This document shows positions 18,083 through 27,405 of a stretch of 64,000 bases of DNA, piece after piece. Numbering within the stretch: the stretch's first letter is position 1; the number at the start of each line of letters is the position of its first letter. The notes below the pieces were generated by a model. The model worked only from the letters and a program-made list of their open reading frames with translations, had not been told where the DNA came from and searched no databases. Made by a program: the position numbers and the translations under genes. Origin of the DNA: CBDIDH01 sp965277595 (GTDB lineage: Bacteria > Planctomycetota > Planctomycetia > Isosphaerales > Isosphaeraceae); contig CBDIDH010000002.1 of assembly GCA_965277595.1 (NCBI GenBank), positions 1,054,001 to 1,118,000 on the forward strand. Reading direction: 5' to 3'.

Positions 18083-18102
18083 GATTTTAACGGGGGATTT
18101 TC

Positions 18103-19803
18103 ATGAGGGGCCTTCCAGGACGGCGAGTCAGTACCTGGCTGCCGGTGGGGATCGCGGCAATCCTCTGCGTCGATCCGCTCGGCGCCGCGGCCCAACAGCC
18201 GACACCTGCGCAAGACGTTACGGCGGCGGCGCCGGGCGACCTGCCCGCGCCCAACACTCCGCAACCAGTGGTTCCCCCCACTCCGGCGGCGACGACGACC
18301 GAGGTTGTCTCGGCGGCGCCTTCGGCCGCGGATTACGAGACTCGAATTCAGCAGCTTGAGATGATCGTCCGTCAGATGCAGGCCCAGCAGGCCCAGATGG
18401 CCGCGGGTCGAGGTCCAGCCAACTCGGCGCCCGATGCCGGGACAGCTTCGTCGACTCGGTCGGGGGCCGGGCTGGGACAGCCGGGCGCGGGAGCGGCAAC
18501 GCCGTCGCGGTCGGGAGGCGCCGGGGCGCCAGGGCAATCCTTGCCGCCGAATCCGCCGGTCTCGTCCCGGTTTGACTCACCGGCGACCCTGGTAAGCAAG
18601 CCGGGCACGGTCAAGTTCGGGCCTGGCTTTGAGATCCGGACGGACGACGAGGAATTCTTCCTCCAGTTTCACAACCTCACGCAGATTGACTATCGAGGCT
18701 ATCAGCAAGGGGGTCAGACCCCGGTCCGCGACACGTTCATCATCCCCAGGCAGTGGTGGATGTTCAGCGGTCGGATCACCAAGCCGATCGGCTACTTCGT
18801 GTCGTTCCAGAACGCGGTCGACACGGTCTCGATGCTCGACGTCTTCGTCGACCTGAACTACAACCCGAAGCTTCAGGGACGGATCGGCCGGTTCAAGACG
18901 CCGTTTACTTACGAGTTCCTGGTCGAACCGATTCAGGGGTTGATCACGCCCGAACGGTCGCTCTTCTTCAACAACTTCGGCCAGAACCGCGACCTGGGTG
19001 CGATGGCCTACGGGCGCCTCTTCGACAACTCGTTTGACTACGCGGCGGGCGTTTTCAACGGCACGCGGAACGGGTTCGTCGCCAACCAGGACAGCAAGTT
19101 CTTCTCAGGCTTCGTCAACTGGCGGCCGTTCAAGAACTCGGAAGGTTCGCTGCTGGAAAACTTCAATGTCGGCGGCTCGGTTTACTCGGGCAACGCCTAC
19201 TCCGCGGCGATCCCGGCGACGCTTCGGACGGCCGTGCCGACGTCGGGTAACGCCGCTCTCGGCGTCCCCTTCCTGACGTTTAATAACAACGTCCGCGAGA
19301 CCGGGAATCAGGCCTTCTGGGATCTCCACTTCGCCTATTTCTATCAGCAGCTTGCCTTGATCGGCGAATGGCAGAGCGGTGCGCAGGACTACTCGCTCGC
19401 GTCGACCCCCACGCAGCGGACCCGCCTCGGCGTGGATAGCTTTTATCTTCAGGCGGGTTATTTGCTAACGGGCGAGACGCGGAGCAGCCTGGGGATCGTC
19501 AAGCCGCTCCGGCCGTTTGACCTTCGCAAAGGCCAGCGCGGACCGGGTGCCTGGGAAATCACGGGCCGGTACAACTACCTGGACATCGGCAACCAGGTTT
19601 ATACCGCCGGTCTGGCCGACCAGAACACCTCGGCCAACCGCGTGAGCATGACCGACTTCGGCTTCAACTGGCACATGACGCAGTACCTGAAGCTTTACTT
19701 TGATTGGCAGCACGCCGCGTACAACGAGCCGGTCGTTTATGCCCCGGGCAAGCGTCAGTTGACCAGCGACATGTTCCTCGTCCGCTTCCAGCTTTACTTC
19801 TGA
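18103..19803 (+). CDS. Phosphate-selective porin O/P family outer-membrane protein
   Basis: A 566-residue outer-membrane porin. A signal peptide (about residues 1-30, cleavage near GAAAQQ) is followed by a Pro/Ala-rich linker, a short coiled coil (YETRIQQLEMIVRQMQAQQA, about 85-105), a second Gly/Ala/Ser linker and a beta-barrel of about 400 residues. Barrel strands are rich in alternating aromatic residues, and the C-terminal residue is Phe (VRFQLYF), the usual signal for barrel assembly. The coiled coil plus barrel layout matches OprP/OprO-like proteins, which trimerise and pass anions such as phosphate; substrate here is inferred from family only. The ATG at 18103 has a GGGGGA site about eight bases upstream. 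It is transcribed alone and ended by a strong hairpin. Confidence 0.9.
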   Translation: MRGLPGRRVSTWLPVGIAAILCVDPLGAAAQQPTPAQDVTAAAPGDLPAPNTPQPVVPPTPAATTTEVVSAAPSAADYETRIQQLEMIVRQMQAQQAQMAAGRGPANSAPDAGTASSTRSGAGLGQPGAGAATPSRSGGAGAPGQSLPPNPPVSSRFDSPATLVSKPGTVKFGPGFEIRTDDEEFFLQFHNLTQIDYRGYQQGGQTPVRDTFIIPRQWWMFSGRITKPIGYFVSFQNAVDTVSMLDVFVDLNYNPKLQGRIGRFKTPFTYEFLVEPIQGLITPERSLFFNNFGQNRDLGAMAYGRLFDNSFDYAAGVFNGTRNGFVANQDSKFFSGFVNWRPFKNSEGSLLENFNVGGSVYSGNAYSAAIPATLRTAVPTSGNAALGVPFLTFNNNVRETGNQAFWDLHFAYFYQQLALIGEWQSGAQDYSLASTPTQRTRLGVDSFYLQAGYLLTGETRSSLGIVKPLRPFDLRKGQRGPGAWEITGRYNYLDIGNQVYTAGLADQNTSANRVSMTDFGFNWHMTQYLKLYFDWQHAAYNEPVVYAPGKRQLTSDMFLVRFQLYF

Positions 19804-19851
19804 GCCGTCGGACCGGTCTTGACCGACCCTCTCTTTCTCCCGATTCGCCAC

Positions 19852-19893
19852 CACGTCGGCGGCCCTTCCGCATTGGAAGAGGCCGCCGACGTG
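19852..19893 (+). terminator. Strong hairpin terminator after the porin gene
   Basis: CACGTCGGCGGCCCTTCC (19852-19869) pairs with GGAAG-A-GGCCGCCGACGTG (19875-19893), leaving a five-base loop and one bulge. TTTAG follows. The stem of about 18 pairs begins 48 bases after the porin stop codon and is a convincing intrinsic terminator despite the short T-run. Confidence 0.75.
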
Positions 19894-19921
19894 TTTAGAA
19901 TTGTCGCGGAGCGGGCAGGTT

Positions 19922-20027
19922 CAATGACCGATGACCAATGTCCAATGACCGACAAGAATACTGACTCCCAAACGTCTTCAATCGGTCATTGGTCATCAGG
20001 CATTGGCCATCGGTCATCGGTCATCAA
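19922..20027. repeat. GACCNAN inverted-repeat element 4
   Basis: The left arm (19922-19952) contains ATGACCGATGACCAATG and CAATGACCGAC. The right arm (19981-20027) contains TCGGTCATTGGTCATCAGG and CATCGGTCATCGGTCAT, with an AT-richer loop of 28 bases. It lies in the convergent gap between porin and RND genes, after the separate strong terminator. Confidence 0.85.
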
Positions 20028-20062
20028 GTCTTGACTTCTGAAAGCCCTTCACCGCCGAATTG

Positions 20063-23000
20063 TCAGACAGGCGGCGCATAAGGTTCGGGTTCACGCTCAC
20101 GTTCAACAGCGGGTTCAACAGCCTTGTGAGAATTCTTGACGTCTTCGGGCGCGTGGCCGTCGTGTCCAAGGTCGCCTGACTCGGAAACGCCGGCCGGAGT
20201 GCCTCGGCGATCACTGAGCCACTGAATCACATAATAAAAGACCGGCGTCAGAAAGATCCCGAAGAGCGTGACGCCGAGCATTCCGCTAAAGACAGCCGTG
20301 CCAAGCGTGCGCCTCATCTCGGCCCCGGCGCCGACGGAAAGGACCAGCGGAACGACACCCAGGATGAACGCGAAGGAGGTCATCATGATCGGCCTGAGCC
20401 GAAGCTGGCAGGCTTCCAGGGTCGCCTCATACGCCGTGACCCCTTCTTCGCGGCGGGCCTTGGCGAACTCGACGATCAGGATCGCGTTCTTGCAGGCGAG
20501 GCCGACGAGCACGATGAAACCAACCTGTGTGAAGATGTTGATGTCCATCTTGGCATAGGCGACACCCGCGACCGAGCAGAGCAGGCACATCGGCACGACC
20601 AGGATCACCGCCATCGGCAAGGCCCAGCTTTCATACTGAGCCGCGAGAACGAGGAAGACGAGCACCACCGCGAGCAAGAAGACAAGCATCGCCGTGGAGC
20701 CTGTTTGAAGCTGCAAGAGGGCCAGTTCCGTCCACTCGTAACGCATCGCCGAAGGGATGTCACGCTTGACCACGTCTTGCATCTGCTGAATCGCCTGACC
20801 GGAACTGACGCCAGGAGCCGGAGCGCCATTGATCGCCGCGGAAGGATACATGTTGTAGCGCGGAATCATCACGGGACCGGTCACGTCGCGAATTCCGGCG
20901 AGCGAGGCGAGCGGAACCATCCCTCCGCGCTCGCTGCGGATCTTCAACTGCTTGAGGTCTTCAATCTGCTTGCGGAAGTTCGCGTCGCCCTGAACGTTCA
21001 CCTGCCAGGTCCGGCCAAACTTGTTGAAGTCATTCACATAAAGCGAGCCGAGGAAGACCTGAAGCGTGTTAAAAGCCTCGGCCGGATTGACGCCCATCGT
21101 GCTCATCTTCGATCGGTCGATGTCGAGGAAGAGCCAGGGCGTGTTGGCGCGAAAGCCGGTGAAAAGGGCGGTCAAGTCGGGGTTGGCATTGGCGTCGCCA
21201 ATGACCTGTTCGGCGGTCGCCTGCATCGCCTCGCGGCCGAGGTCGCCACGGTCCTCGATGACGATCTTGAAGCCGCCGGCCGTTCCCAGGCCCTCGACCG
21301 GCGGGGCGCCAAAGACGTTGATGAGCCCTTCGGGAACCTCGGCCTGGAAGTCGTCGCGAAGCCTGGCGGCGATCGCGTCGCCCCCCTTGGACGCGACTTC
21401 TCGGTGGTGGAACTCGTCAAGCATGACGTACATGGCGCCGAAGTTCGGGGCGTTCGCGTTCAAAAGGATCGACTGGCCCGAAAGCGCCACCGTGTGCGCC
21501 ACGCCCGGCACCTTGCGCGCAATCGCCTCGATCCGGCCCATCACGTCCTGCGTCTCGCTGACGGAGGTCGAGTCGGGCAACTGGACGTTGACGAGCAAGA
21601 ACCCCTTGTCCTGCGAGGGAATGAATCCGGCGGGCGTGTGCGTGAACCCCCAGTAGGTCAGGCCGAGCAGGCCGCCGTAAACGAGCAGGACGAGGAGACT
21701 GACGCGAAGCAGGCCCGCGACGATGCGGGTATAACCGTTCGTCGCCTTGACGAAGCCGAAGTTGAAGAGCCAGAAGACCCAGCCGAGCAGCCAGTTCAGC
21801 GGTCGGCTCAAGAGGTAACCGACCACGGCGCCGACGACGATGCAGGCGAGCGTCAAGGCCCAGGCTGGTCCCAGGTGGACCCGGCCGGTGAGTTCGGGGC
21901 GGACAAAGGCCCAGAAAACCCAGGCGCCGAGGAGCATGTAGGCCGGGACCGGAAGGGCCTCGTTCTGTCTGGCTCCCTGGTGTCTCGGGCGGAGCAGCAA
22001 GGCGGCGAGAGCCGGGCTGAGCGTGAGCGAGTTGAACGTGGAAATCAGGGTCGACGTGGCGATCGTCAAGGCGAACTGGCGGAAGAACTGGCCGACGATT
22101 CCCGAGATGAAGGCACAGGGAACGAAGACCGCCGTCAAGACCAGGCCGATCGCCACGACCGGTCCCGAAACCTCTTCCATCGCCCTCACGGTCGCGTCGC
22201 GCGGGGCCATCCCATGTTCAATATGATGTTCCACCGCCTCGACGACGACGATCGCGTCGTCAACCACGATGCCGATCGCCAGCACGAGGCCGAAGAGCGT
22301 GAGGTTATTGAGGCTGAACCCCAGCACGGCCATCACCGCGAAGGTGCCGATGATCGCCACCGGCACAGCGATCAAGGGAATCACCGCCGACCGCCAGTTC
22401 TGAAGGAAGAGGAGGACGACGACCGCGACGAGGATGATTGCGTCGCGCAAGGTGTTGAAGACTTCCTTGACCGACTCGGTGATGAATGGGGTCGTGTCGT
22501 AGACGATCGCGTAATCGATCCCCGATTCGAAACGCCCCTTGAGTTCCTCCATCTTGGCGCGGACAAGCTGCGCGGTCTTGAGGGCGTTCGACCCGGGACG
22601 TTGATAGACCGAAAGGGCCACCGATGGCTGTTGATCAAGTGTACATGTTTGATCGTATGACTGCGCGCCGAGTTCGAGGCGGGCGACATCGCGAAGGCGG
22701 ACGACCCGGCCCGAGGTGTCGGTCTTGAGGATCATGTCGGCGAACTGATCGGCGTCGGCGAGCCGGCCGAGGGTACTCATCGTGAACTGAAAGACCTGGC
22801 CATTGGGAACGGGGGGTTGGCCGATCTGACCGGCGGCGACCTGGGCGTTTTGCTGGGTGATGGCCGTCGTCACGTCGCCCGCGGTCAGGTTGCGGAAGGA
22901 CATTTTTTCGGGGTCGAGCCAGACCCGCATGCTGTAATCGCGCTGGCCCATGTAAGTGATGTCGCCGACACCGTCGAGCCGGGCCAGCTCGTCGCGAAGC

Positions 23001-23485
23001 TGGATCGTCGCGTAATTGCTCAGATAAAGGTTGTCGCGCGTCTTGTCGGGCGAGAAGAGGTTGACAATCATGAGGATCGACGGCGACTTCTTCTTGACGG
23101 TCACCCCCCGGCGCTTGACGAGGTCGGGCAAGATCGGCTCGGCCAGGCTCTCGCGGTTCTGCACGAGAACCTGCGCCATGTTCAGGTCAACGCCGAGCTT
23201 GAAGGTAACGGTTAACGTGTACATGCCGTCGTTGGTGCATTGCGACGACATGTACATCATGTTCTCGACGCCGTTGACCTGCTGCTCGATCGGCGCGGCG
23301 ACGGTGTCGGCGACGACCTGGGCGTTGGCCCCCGGATAATAGGCCGAGACCTCGACCGTCGGCGGCGTGATGTCGGGATACTGCGCGACGGGGAGCGTCC
23401 AGACGGCGATGCCACCGGCCAGGGTGATGATGATCGACAGCACCGACGCGAAGATCGGCCGGTCGATGAAGAACTTGGAGAACAT
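20063..23485 (-). CDS. RND efflux pump inner-membrane subunit (HAE1/AcrB-like), first copy
   Basis: A 1140-residue proton-driven RND pump. It begins with the canonical MFSKFFIDRPIFASVLSIII and keeps the proton-relay pair Asp-Asp in TM4 (IVVDDAIVVVEAVEHH) and the partner Lys in TM10 (VGLACKNAILIVEFAK). The two large periplasmic loops are present. It is about 90 residues longer than AcrB; most of the extra length is an insert near residues 500-590 (LLGAWVFWAFVRPELTGRVH, then two more hydrophobic helices) between TM6 and the next repeat. It is the last gene of an operon (adaptor, pump, pump) and 38 bases after the second pump. Substrates are probably hydrophobic toxic compounds. Confidence 0.95.
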   Translation of the reverse strand: MFSKFFIDRPIFASVLSIIITLAGGIAVWTLPVAQYPDITPPTVEVSAYYPGANAQVVADTVAAPIEQQVNGVENMMYMSSQCTNDGMYTLTVTFKLGVDLNMAQVLVQNRESLAEPILPDLVKRRGVTVKKKSPSILMIVNLFSPDKTRDNLYLSNYATIQLRDELARLDGVGDITYMGQRDYSMRVWLDPEKMSFRNLTAGDVTTAITQQNAQVAAGQIGQPPVPNGQVFQFTMSTLGRLADADQFADMILKTDTSGRVVRLRDVARLELGAQSYDQTCTLDQQPSVALSVYQRPGSNALKTAQLVRAKMEELKGRFESGIDYAIVYDTTPFITESVKEVFNTLRDAIILVAVVVLLFLQNWRSAVIPLIAVPVAIIGTFAVMAVLGFSLNNLTLFGLVLAIGIVVDDAIVVVEAVEHHIEHGMAPRDATVRAMEEVSGPVVAIGLVLTAVFVPCAFISGIVGQFFRQFALTIATSTLISTFNSLTLSPALAALLLRPRHQGARQNEALPVPAYMLLGAWVFWAFVRPELTGRVHLGPAWALTLACIVVGAVVGYLLSRPLNWLLGWVFWLFNFGFVKATNGYTRIVAGLLRVSLLVLLVYGGLLGLTYWGFTHTPAGFIPSQDKGFLLVNVQLPDSTSVSETQDVMGRIEAIARKVPGVAHTVALSGQSILLNANAPNFGAMYVMLDEFHHREVASKGGDAIAARLRDDFQAEVPEGLINVFGAPPVEGLGTAGGFKIVIEDRGDLGREAMQATAEQVIGDANANPDLTALFTGFRANTPWLFLDIDRSKMSTMGVNPAEAFNTLQVFLGSLYVNDFNKFGRTWQVNVQGDANFRKQIEDLKQLKIRSERGGMVPLASLAGIRDVTGPVMIPRYNMYPSAAINGAPAPGVSSGQAIQQMQDVVKRDIPSAMRYEWTELALLQLQTGSTAMLVFLLAVVLVFLVLAAQYESWALPMAVILVVPMCLLCSVAGVAYAKMDINIFTQVGFIVLVGLACKNAILIVEFAKARREEGVTAYEATLEACQLRLRPIMMTSFAFILGVVPLVLSVGAGAEMRRTLGTAVFSGMLGVTLFGIFLTPVFYYVIQWLSDRRGTPAGVSESGDLGHDGHAPEDVKNSHKAVEPAVEREREPEPYAPPV

Positions 23486-23523
23486 GCGCGGGGGTTCCTC
23501 GGCTCAAGTCAGCCTGCGACGCG

Positions 23524-26500
23524 TCAGCGGGGCGAGACCAGTTCGTCGGGATTATCTTCCGAGGCCGCGGGATGCGCCTCGGGGCCATGACCGTTGGCGT
23601 GTCCGTTGCCGTTGCCGTTGCCGTTGCCGTTACCGTTTTGATGCCCGTTCGCATGGATCGGGGCATCGACGAAATCGGGTCCGCCGGGATCGGCGATGAA
23701 CGGGCGCGGGGGGGTCGCGGCTCCGCGGCCGCTGGATTTCTTGCGAAGCTCGCGGAGGAGGTACGGGATCAGGATCGGGAGTCCGAGGAAGAGGAAGGCG
23801 AGGGCGTACCGGGCGGCGCGGCTCACGGCCTTCATCCGGGGAGATTTAAAGGCCGAGGCGCCCGCGAGCCAGTCAACGACGACGAAGAAGACCGGAGTCA
23901 GGAAGATGCCGAAGATGGTCACGCCGAGCATTCCGCTGAAGACAGTCATGCCGAGCGTCCGCCGCATCTCGGCGCCGGCCCCGTGGCCGAGGATCAAGGG
24001 GAGAACGCCGAGGATGAACGCCAGCGAGGTCATGATGATCGGCCGGAGCCGAAGGCGGCAGGCATCGAGCGCCGATTGGTTGCGGTTCTCGCCCTCATCG
24101 CGGCGTGACTTGGCGAACTCGACGATCAAGATCGCGTTCTTGCTCGCCAGGCCGACGAGCACGACGAATCCGATCTGCGTGAAGATGTTCACATCCTGGC
24201 CCGAGACCTTGACGCCGATGATCGCGCTGAGCAGGCACATCGGCACGACGAGGATGATCGCCATCGGCATCGCCCAGCTTTCGTACTGGGCCGCGAGAAC
24301 GAGGAAGACGGTGAAGACGGCGAACCCGAAGACGATCATCGCCGTGTTGCCCGCCTGAAGTTCCAGGTAAGCAAGCTCGGTCCACTCGTAGGCCATCGAC
24401 CTGGGAAGGCCGTATTGCGGGTCCTCGGCCACCCGTTCGACGATCCGGATCGCCTCGCCCGAACTGACGCCGGGGGCCGCGGCGCCGTTGAGCGGAGCGG
24501 CCGGATACATGTTATAACGCGCCAGGACGAGCGGTCCGTTGACCTCCTTGACCTCGGCCAGGGCACCGAGCGGGACCATCGCCCCCTCGGTGTTTCGGAC
24601 CTTGAGCCGGCGGACGTCGTCAATCTTGTTGCGGAAGCGCGGCTCGGCCTGAACCACGACCTGCCAGGTTCGCCCGTAAAGGTTAAAGTCATTGACATAG
24701 AGCGAACCGAGGTAGATCCGCATCGTGTCAAAGAGGTCTTTCAAGGGAACGTCCTTGCTCATGCACTCGGTCCGGTTCACATCAACGAAGACCGATGGAA
24801 CGTTGGCGCGGAAGACCGAGGTCAGGCCGACGAGCGAGGGGAGCCCTTCGGGAGTCTTTTGAAGCTTGAGGGCCTCGGTGAGCGCCTCGGTCTGACCTTG
24901 AAGGGTGACGGAACCGTTATCGCCGCGGTCCTCGATCATGACCTTGAAGCCGCCGGCGCGACCGACACCACGGACCGGAGGCGGCCCGAGCACGGTAATC
25001 ATCGCCTCGGGAATCTGTTCCTCGAACTTCTTGCGAAGCCGCTGCGCGATGGCGTCGCTGTTGAGGGGGGCGATCTTGGGGAGATGGAGCCAGTGGCGAA
25101 CCTTGGCCTCGGCCGTCGCGGTCGGCGCGGCGGGCTTGAGATTCAGCCAGCCGCGAATCTTCGGCTCAAGCTCGGTCCATTGCCACCAGGTGAAGAAGCG
25201 TTCCGAGACCGGGTCGGGGCGATGCTCATATGAGTCAAGGATCAGGAACATCGTGCCGAAGTTGGAGCCGTTCGCTCCCAGGAGCATCGACTGGCCGGTC
25301 ATCGCCTGCGTGAACCGGATGCCCGGCACCGCCTTGGCGACGTTGATGATGTGGTCCAGCGCGGCGGTCGAGCGTTCCTGCGAGGCGGAGTCGGGCAACT
25401 GGACGTTGACGAGGAGATAGCCCATGTCCTGCGACGGAATGAAGCCCGTCGGCGTCGTCTTGAACCCCCAGTAGGTGATTCCCAGCAGGCCCGCGTAAAC
25501 GACGATCACGAGAAAACTCAGGCGGAGCATTCCGGCGATGATCCGCGTATAAACATTCGTCGCCTTCACGAAGCTTACGTTGAACAACCAGAAGAAGGCG
25601 CTGAGGACGCGGTTCACGGGCTTCGCCAGGAACCAGCCGATCAAGCCACCAACCGCCATCGCGATCAGGTCGGCGGTCGTCCAGCCCCCCAGGTGCGTTC
25701 GGAAGGAGAGCAAGGGGAGATGCACGGCGGTCCAGCGCGCCAGATAGATCCAGGAGATCCAACCTCCAGCCACGACGTAGGCCAGGCGAGGAAGCACCTC
25801 ATACTTTGACGCGTTCGTTCTGGGCCGGAGCAAGAGGGCGGCGAGCGCCGGGCTGAGTGTCAGCGAGTTAAATGTGGAGATGATCGTGGACGCGGCGATC
25901 GTCAAGGCGAACTGGCGGAAAAACTGGCCGACGATTCCCGAGATGAAGGCGCAAGGGACGAAGACGGCGGTCAAGACCAGGCCGATCGCCACGACCGGGC
26001 CGGAGACCTCATCCATCGCCCTGACCGTCGCGTCTCGGGGATTCAATCCATGTTCAATATGATGTTCCACCGCCTCGACGACGACAATCGCGTCGTCAAC
26101 CACGATGCCAATCGCCAGGACGAGGCCGAAGAGCGTGAGGTTATTGAGGCTGAACCCCAGCACGGCCATCACCGCGAAGGTGCCGATGATCGCCACGGGA
26201 ACGGCGATTAGCGGGATCACCGCCGACCGCCAGTTCTGGAGAAACATCAGGACGACGACGGCGACGAGGATGATCGCCTCGATGAGCGTGTGGACGACCT
26301 CGCCGATGGATTCGCTGATGAAGGGGGTGGTGTCGTAGCGGATCTCGTACCGCATGCCCTCGGGAAATTCCTTGGCAAGCTCGTTGATCTTGTTCTTGAC
26401 GAGAACGGCGGTATCGAGGGCATTGGCGTCGGGAAGCTGGAAGATGGCGATACTGACCGACGGCAGACCGTTAACCTTGCCGCTGATATCTTGATTCTTG

Positions 26501-27321
26501 GCGCCAAGCTCGACCCGAGCGACATCCTTGAGGCGGACGACCCGGCCGTCGGCGGTTGCCTTGACGATGATTTCCTGAAACTGGTCGATATCGGTGAGCC
26601 GGCCGAGCGTGCTGAGGGGAACCTGGATGAGTTGACCGTGGGGAACCGGCGGCTGGCCGATCATGCCGGTCGCCACCTGGGCGTTTTGAGCCCGGACGGC
26701 GTTGGCGATGTCACCGGCGGTCATGTCGCGGGCGGCGAGCTTTTCGGGGTCGACCCAGATGCGCATGCTGTAATCGCGCTGACCGAGCATCGTGACGTCG
26801 CTGACGCCTTCGAGCCTTGCGAGTTCGTCCTTGACCTGAAGGACGGCGTAATTGCTCAGGAAGAGCTGGTCAAACTTGCCGGTTGGCGAGTTCAGGGCGA
26901 TGACGAGAAGGATGTCGGGCGACTTCTTCTTGACGTTCACGCCGGTCTGCTTGAGGACGTCGGGAAGCTGCGGCAGGGCGAGCGCGACGCGGTTCTGAAC
27001 GAGCACCTGCGCGAGGTTCAGGTCGATTCCGTGCTTGAAGGTCACGGTCAGGTTATAGGTACCGTCGTTGGTGCATTGCGAGGACATGTACATCATGTTC
27101 TCGACGCCGTTGACCTGCTGCTCGATCGGCGTCGCGACGGTTTCGGAAACGACCTGGGCGCTGGCGCCGGGGTAGTTGCAATCGACCTGCACGACCGGCG
27201 GCGAGATTGGCGGATAGAGCGCCAGCGGCAGGACGAAGACCGCGATTCCGCCGGCCAGGGTGATCACGATCGAGAGCACGGCGGCGAAGATCGGGCGGTC
27301 GATGAAGAATCGCGAGAACAA
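23524..27321 (-). CDS. RND efflux pump inner-membrane subunit (HAE1/AcrB-like), second copy with long tail
   Basis: A 1265-residue paralogue of the neighbouring pump, starting MFSRFFIDRPIFAAVLSIVI. The relay residues are intact (GIVVDDAIVVVEAVEHHIEH; GLASKNAILIVEFAK). It shares the extra membrane insert between TM6 and TM7 (around residues 500-600) and has a further insert in the second periplasmic loop (FFTWWQWTELEPKIRGWLNL and onward). A cytoplasmic tail of over 100 residues follows the last helix and ends in an Asn-Gly-rich run (GHQNGNGNGNGNGNGHANGH). It is longer than typical AcrB by over 200 residues. The tandem arrangement resembles MdtB/MdtC-type heteromeric pairs, so the two could co-assemble. 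Confidence 0.95.
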   Translation of the reverse strand: MFSRFFIDRPIFAAVLSIVITLAGGIAVFVLPLALYPPISPPVVQVDCNYPGASAQVVSETVATPIEQQVNGVENMMYMSSQCTNDGTYNLTVTFKHGIDLNLAQVLVQNRVALALPQLPDVLKQTGVNVKKKSPDILLVIALNSPTGKFDQLFLSNYAVLQVKDELARLEGVSDVTMLGQRDYSMRIWVDPEKLAARDMTAGDIANAVRAQNAQVATGMIGQPPVPHGQLIQVPLSTLGRLTDIDQFQEIIVKATADGRVVRLKDVARVELGAKNQDISGKVNGLPSVSIAIFQLPDANALDTAVLVKNKINELAKEFPEGMRYEIRYDTTPFISESIGEVVHTLIEAIILVAVVVLMFLQNWRSAVIPLIAVPVAIIGTFAVMAVLGFSLNNLTLFGLVLAIGIVVDDAIVVVEAVEHHIEHGLNPRDATVRAMDEVSGPVVAIGLVLTAVFVPCAFISGIVGQFFRQFALTIAASTIISTFNSLTLSPALAALLLRPRTNASKYEVLPRLAYVVAGGWISWIYLARWTAVHLPLLSFRTHLGGWTTADLIAMAVGGLIGWFLAKPVNRVLSAFFWLFNVSFVKATNVYTRIIAGMLRLSFLVIVVYAGLLGITYWGFKTTPTGFIPSQDMGYLLVNVQLPDSASQERSTAALDHIINVAKAVPGIRFTQAMTGQSMLLGANGSNFGTMFLILDSYEHRPDPVSERFFTWWQWTELEPKIRGWLNLKPAAPTATAEAKVRHWLHLPKIAPLNSDAIAQRLRKKFEEQIPEAMITVLGPPPVRGVGRAGGFKVMIEDRGDNGSVTLQGQTEALTEALKLQKTPEGLPSLVGLTSVFRANVPSVFVDVNRTECMSKDVPLKDLFDTMRIYLGSLYVNDFNLYGRTWQVVVQAEPRFRNKIDDVRRLKVRNTEGAMVPLGALAEVKEVNGPLVLARYNMYPAAPLNGAAAPGVSSGEAIRIVERVAEDPQYGLPRSMAYEWTELAYLELQAGNTAMIVFGFAVFTVFLVLAAQYESWAMPMAIILVVPMCLLSAIIGVKVSGQDVNIFTQIGFVVLVGLASKNAILIVEFAKSRRDEGENRNQSALDACRLRLRPIIMTSLAFILGVLPLILGHGAGAEMRRTLGMTVFSGMLGVTIFGIFLTPVFFVVVDWLAGASAFKSPRMKAVSRAARYALAFLFLGLPILIPYLLRELRKKSSGRGAATPPRPFIADPGGPDFVDAPIHANGHQNGNGNGNGNGNGHANGHGPEAHPAASEDNPDELVSPR
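23603..23638. repeat. CCGTTG hexanucleotide tandem repeat in the RND tail
   Basis: There are four perfect copies of CCGTTG followed by CCGTTA and CCGTTT. The unit is in frame with the minus-strand RND gene and encodes alternating Asn-Gly. Being six bases long, gain or loss of units would lengthen or shorten the tail without a frameshift. Confidence 0.85.
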
Positions 27322-27405
27322 GGGCCGACCCTCCCGGTAGGTAAATGCTTCGGTGTCAATCGGCCCTGGGGGCGACCTGCTCGAATGCTTGATTGACTAC
27401 CAGTC

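Larger units (their letters stand above)
17170..18102. other. Long intergenic region with short dispersed repeats
   Basis: This 933-base gap holds at least five copies of a motif built on GGCTTCGTTTC, two hairpins and a lower-GC tail before the porin gene. Frames in it are open on both strands (for example plus 17229-17762 and minus 17150-17437), but they read as repeated short peptides around the motif and I do not support them as genes. Confidence 0.6.
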
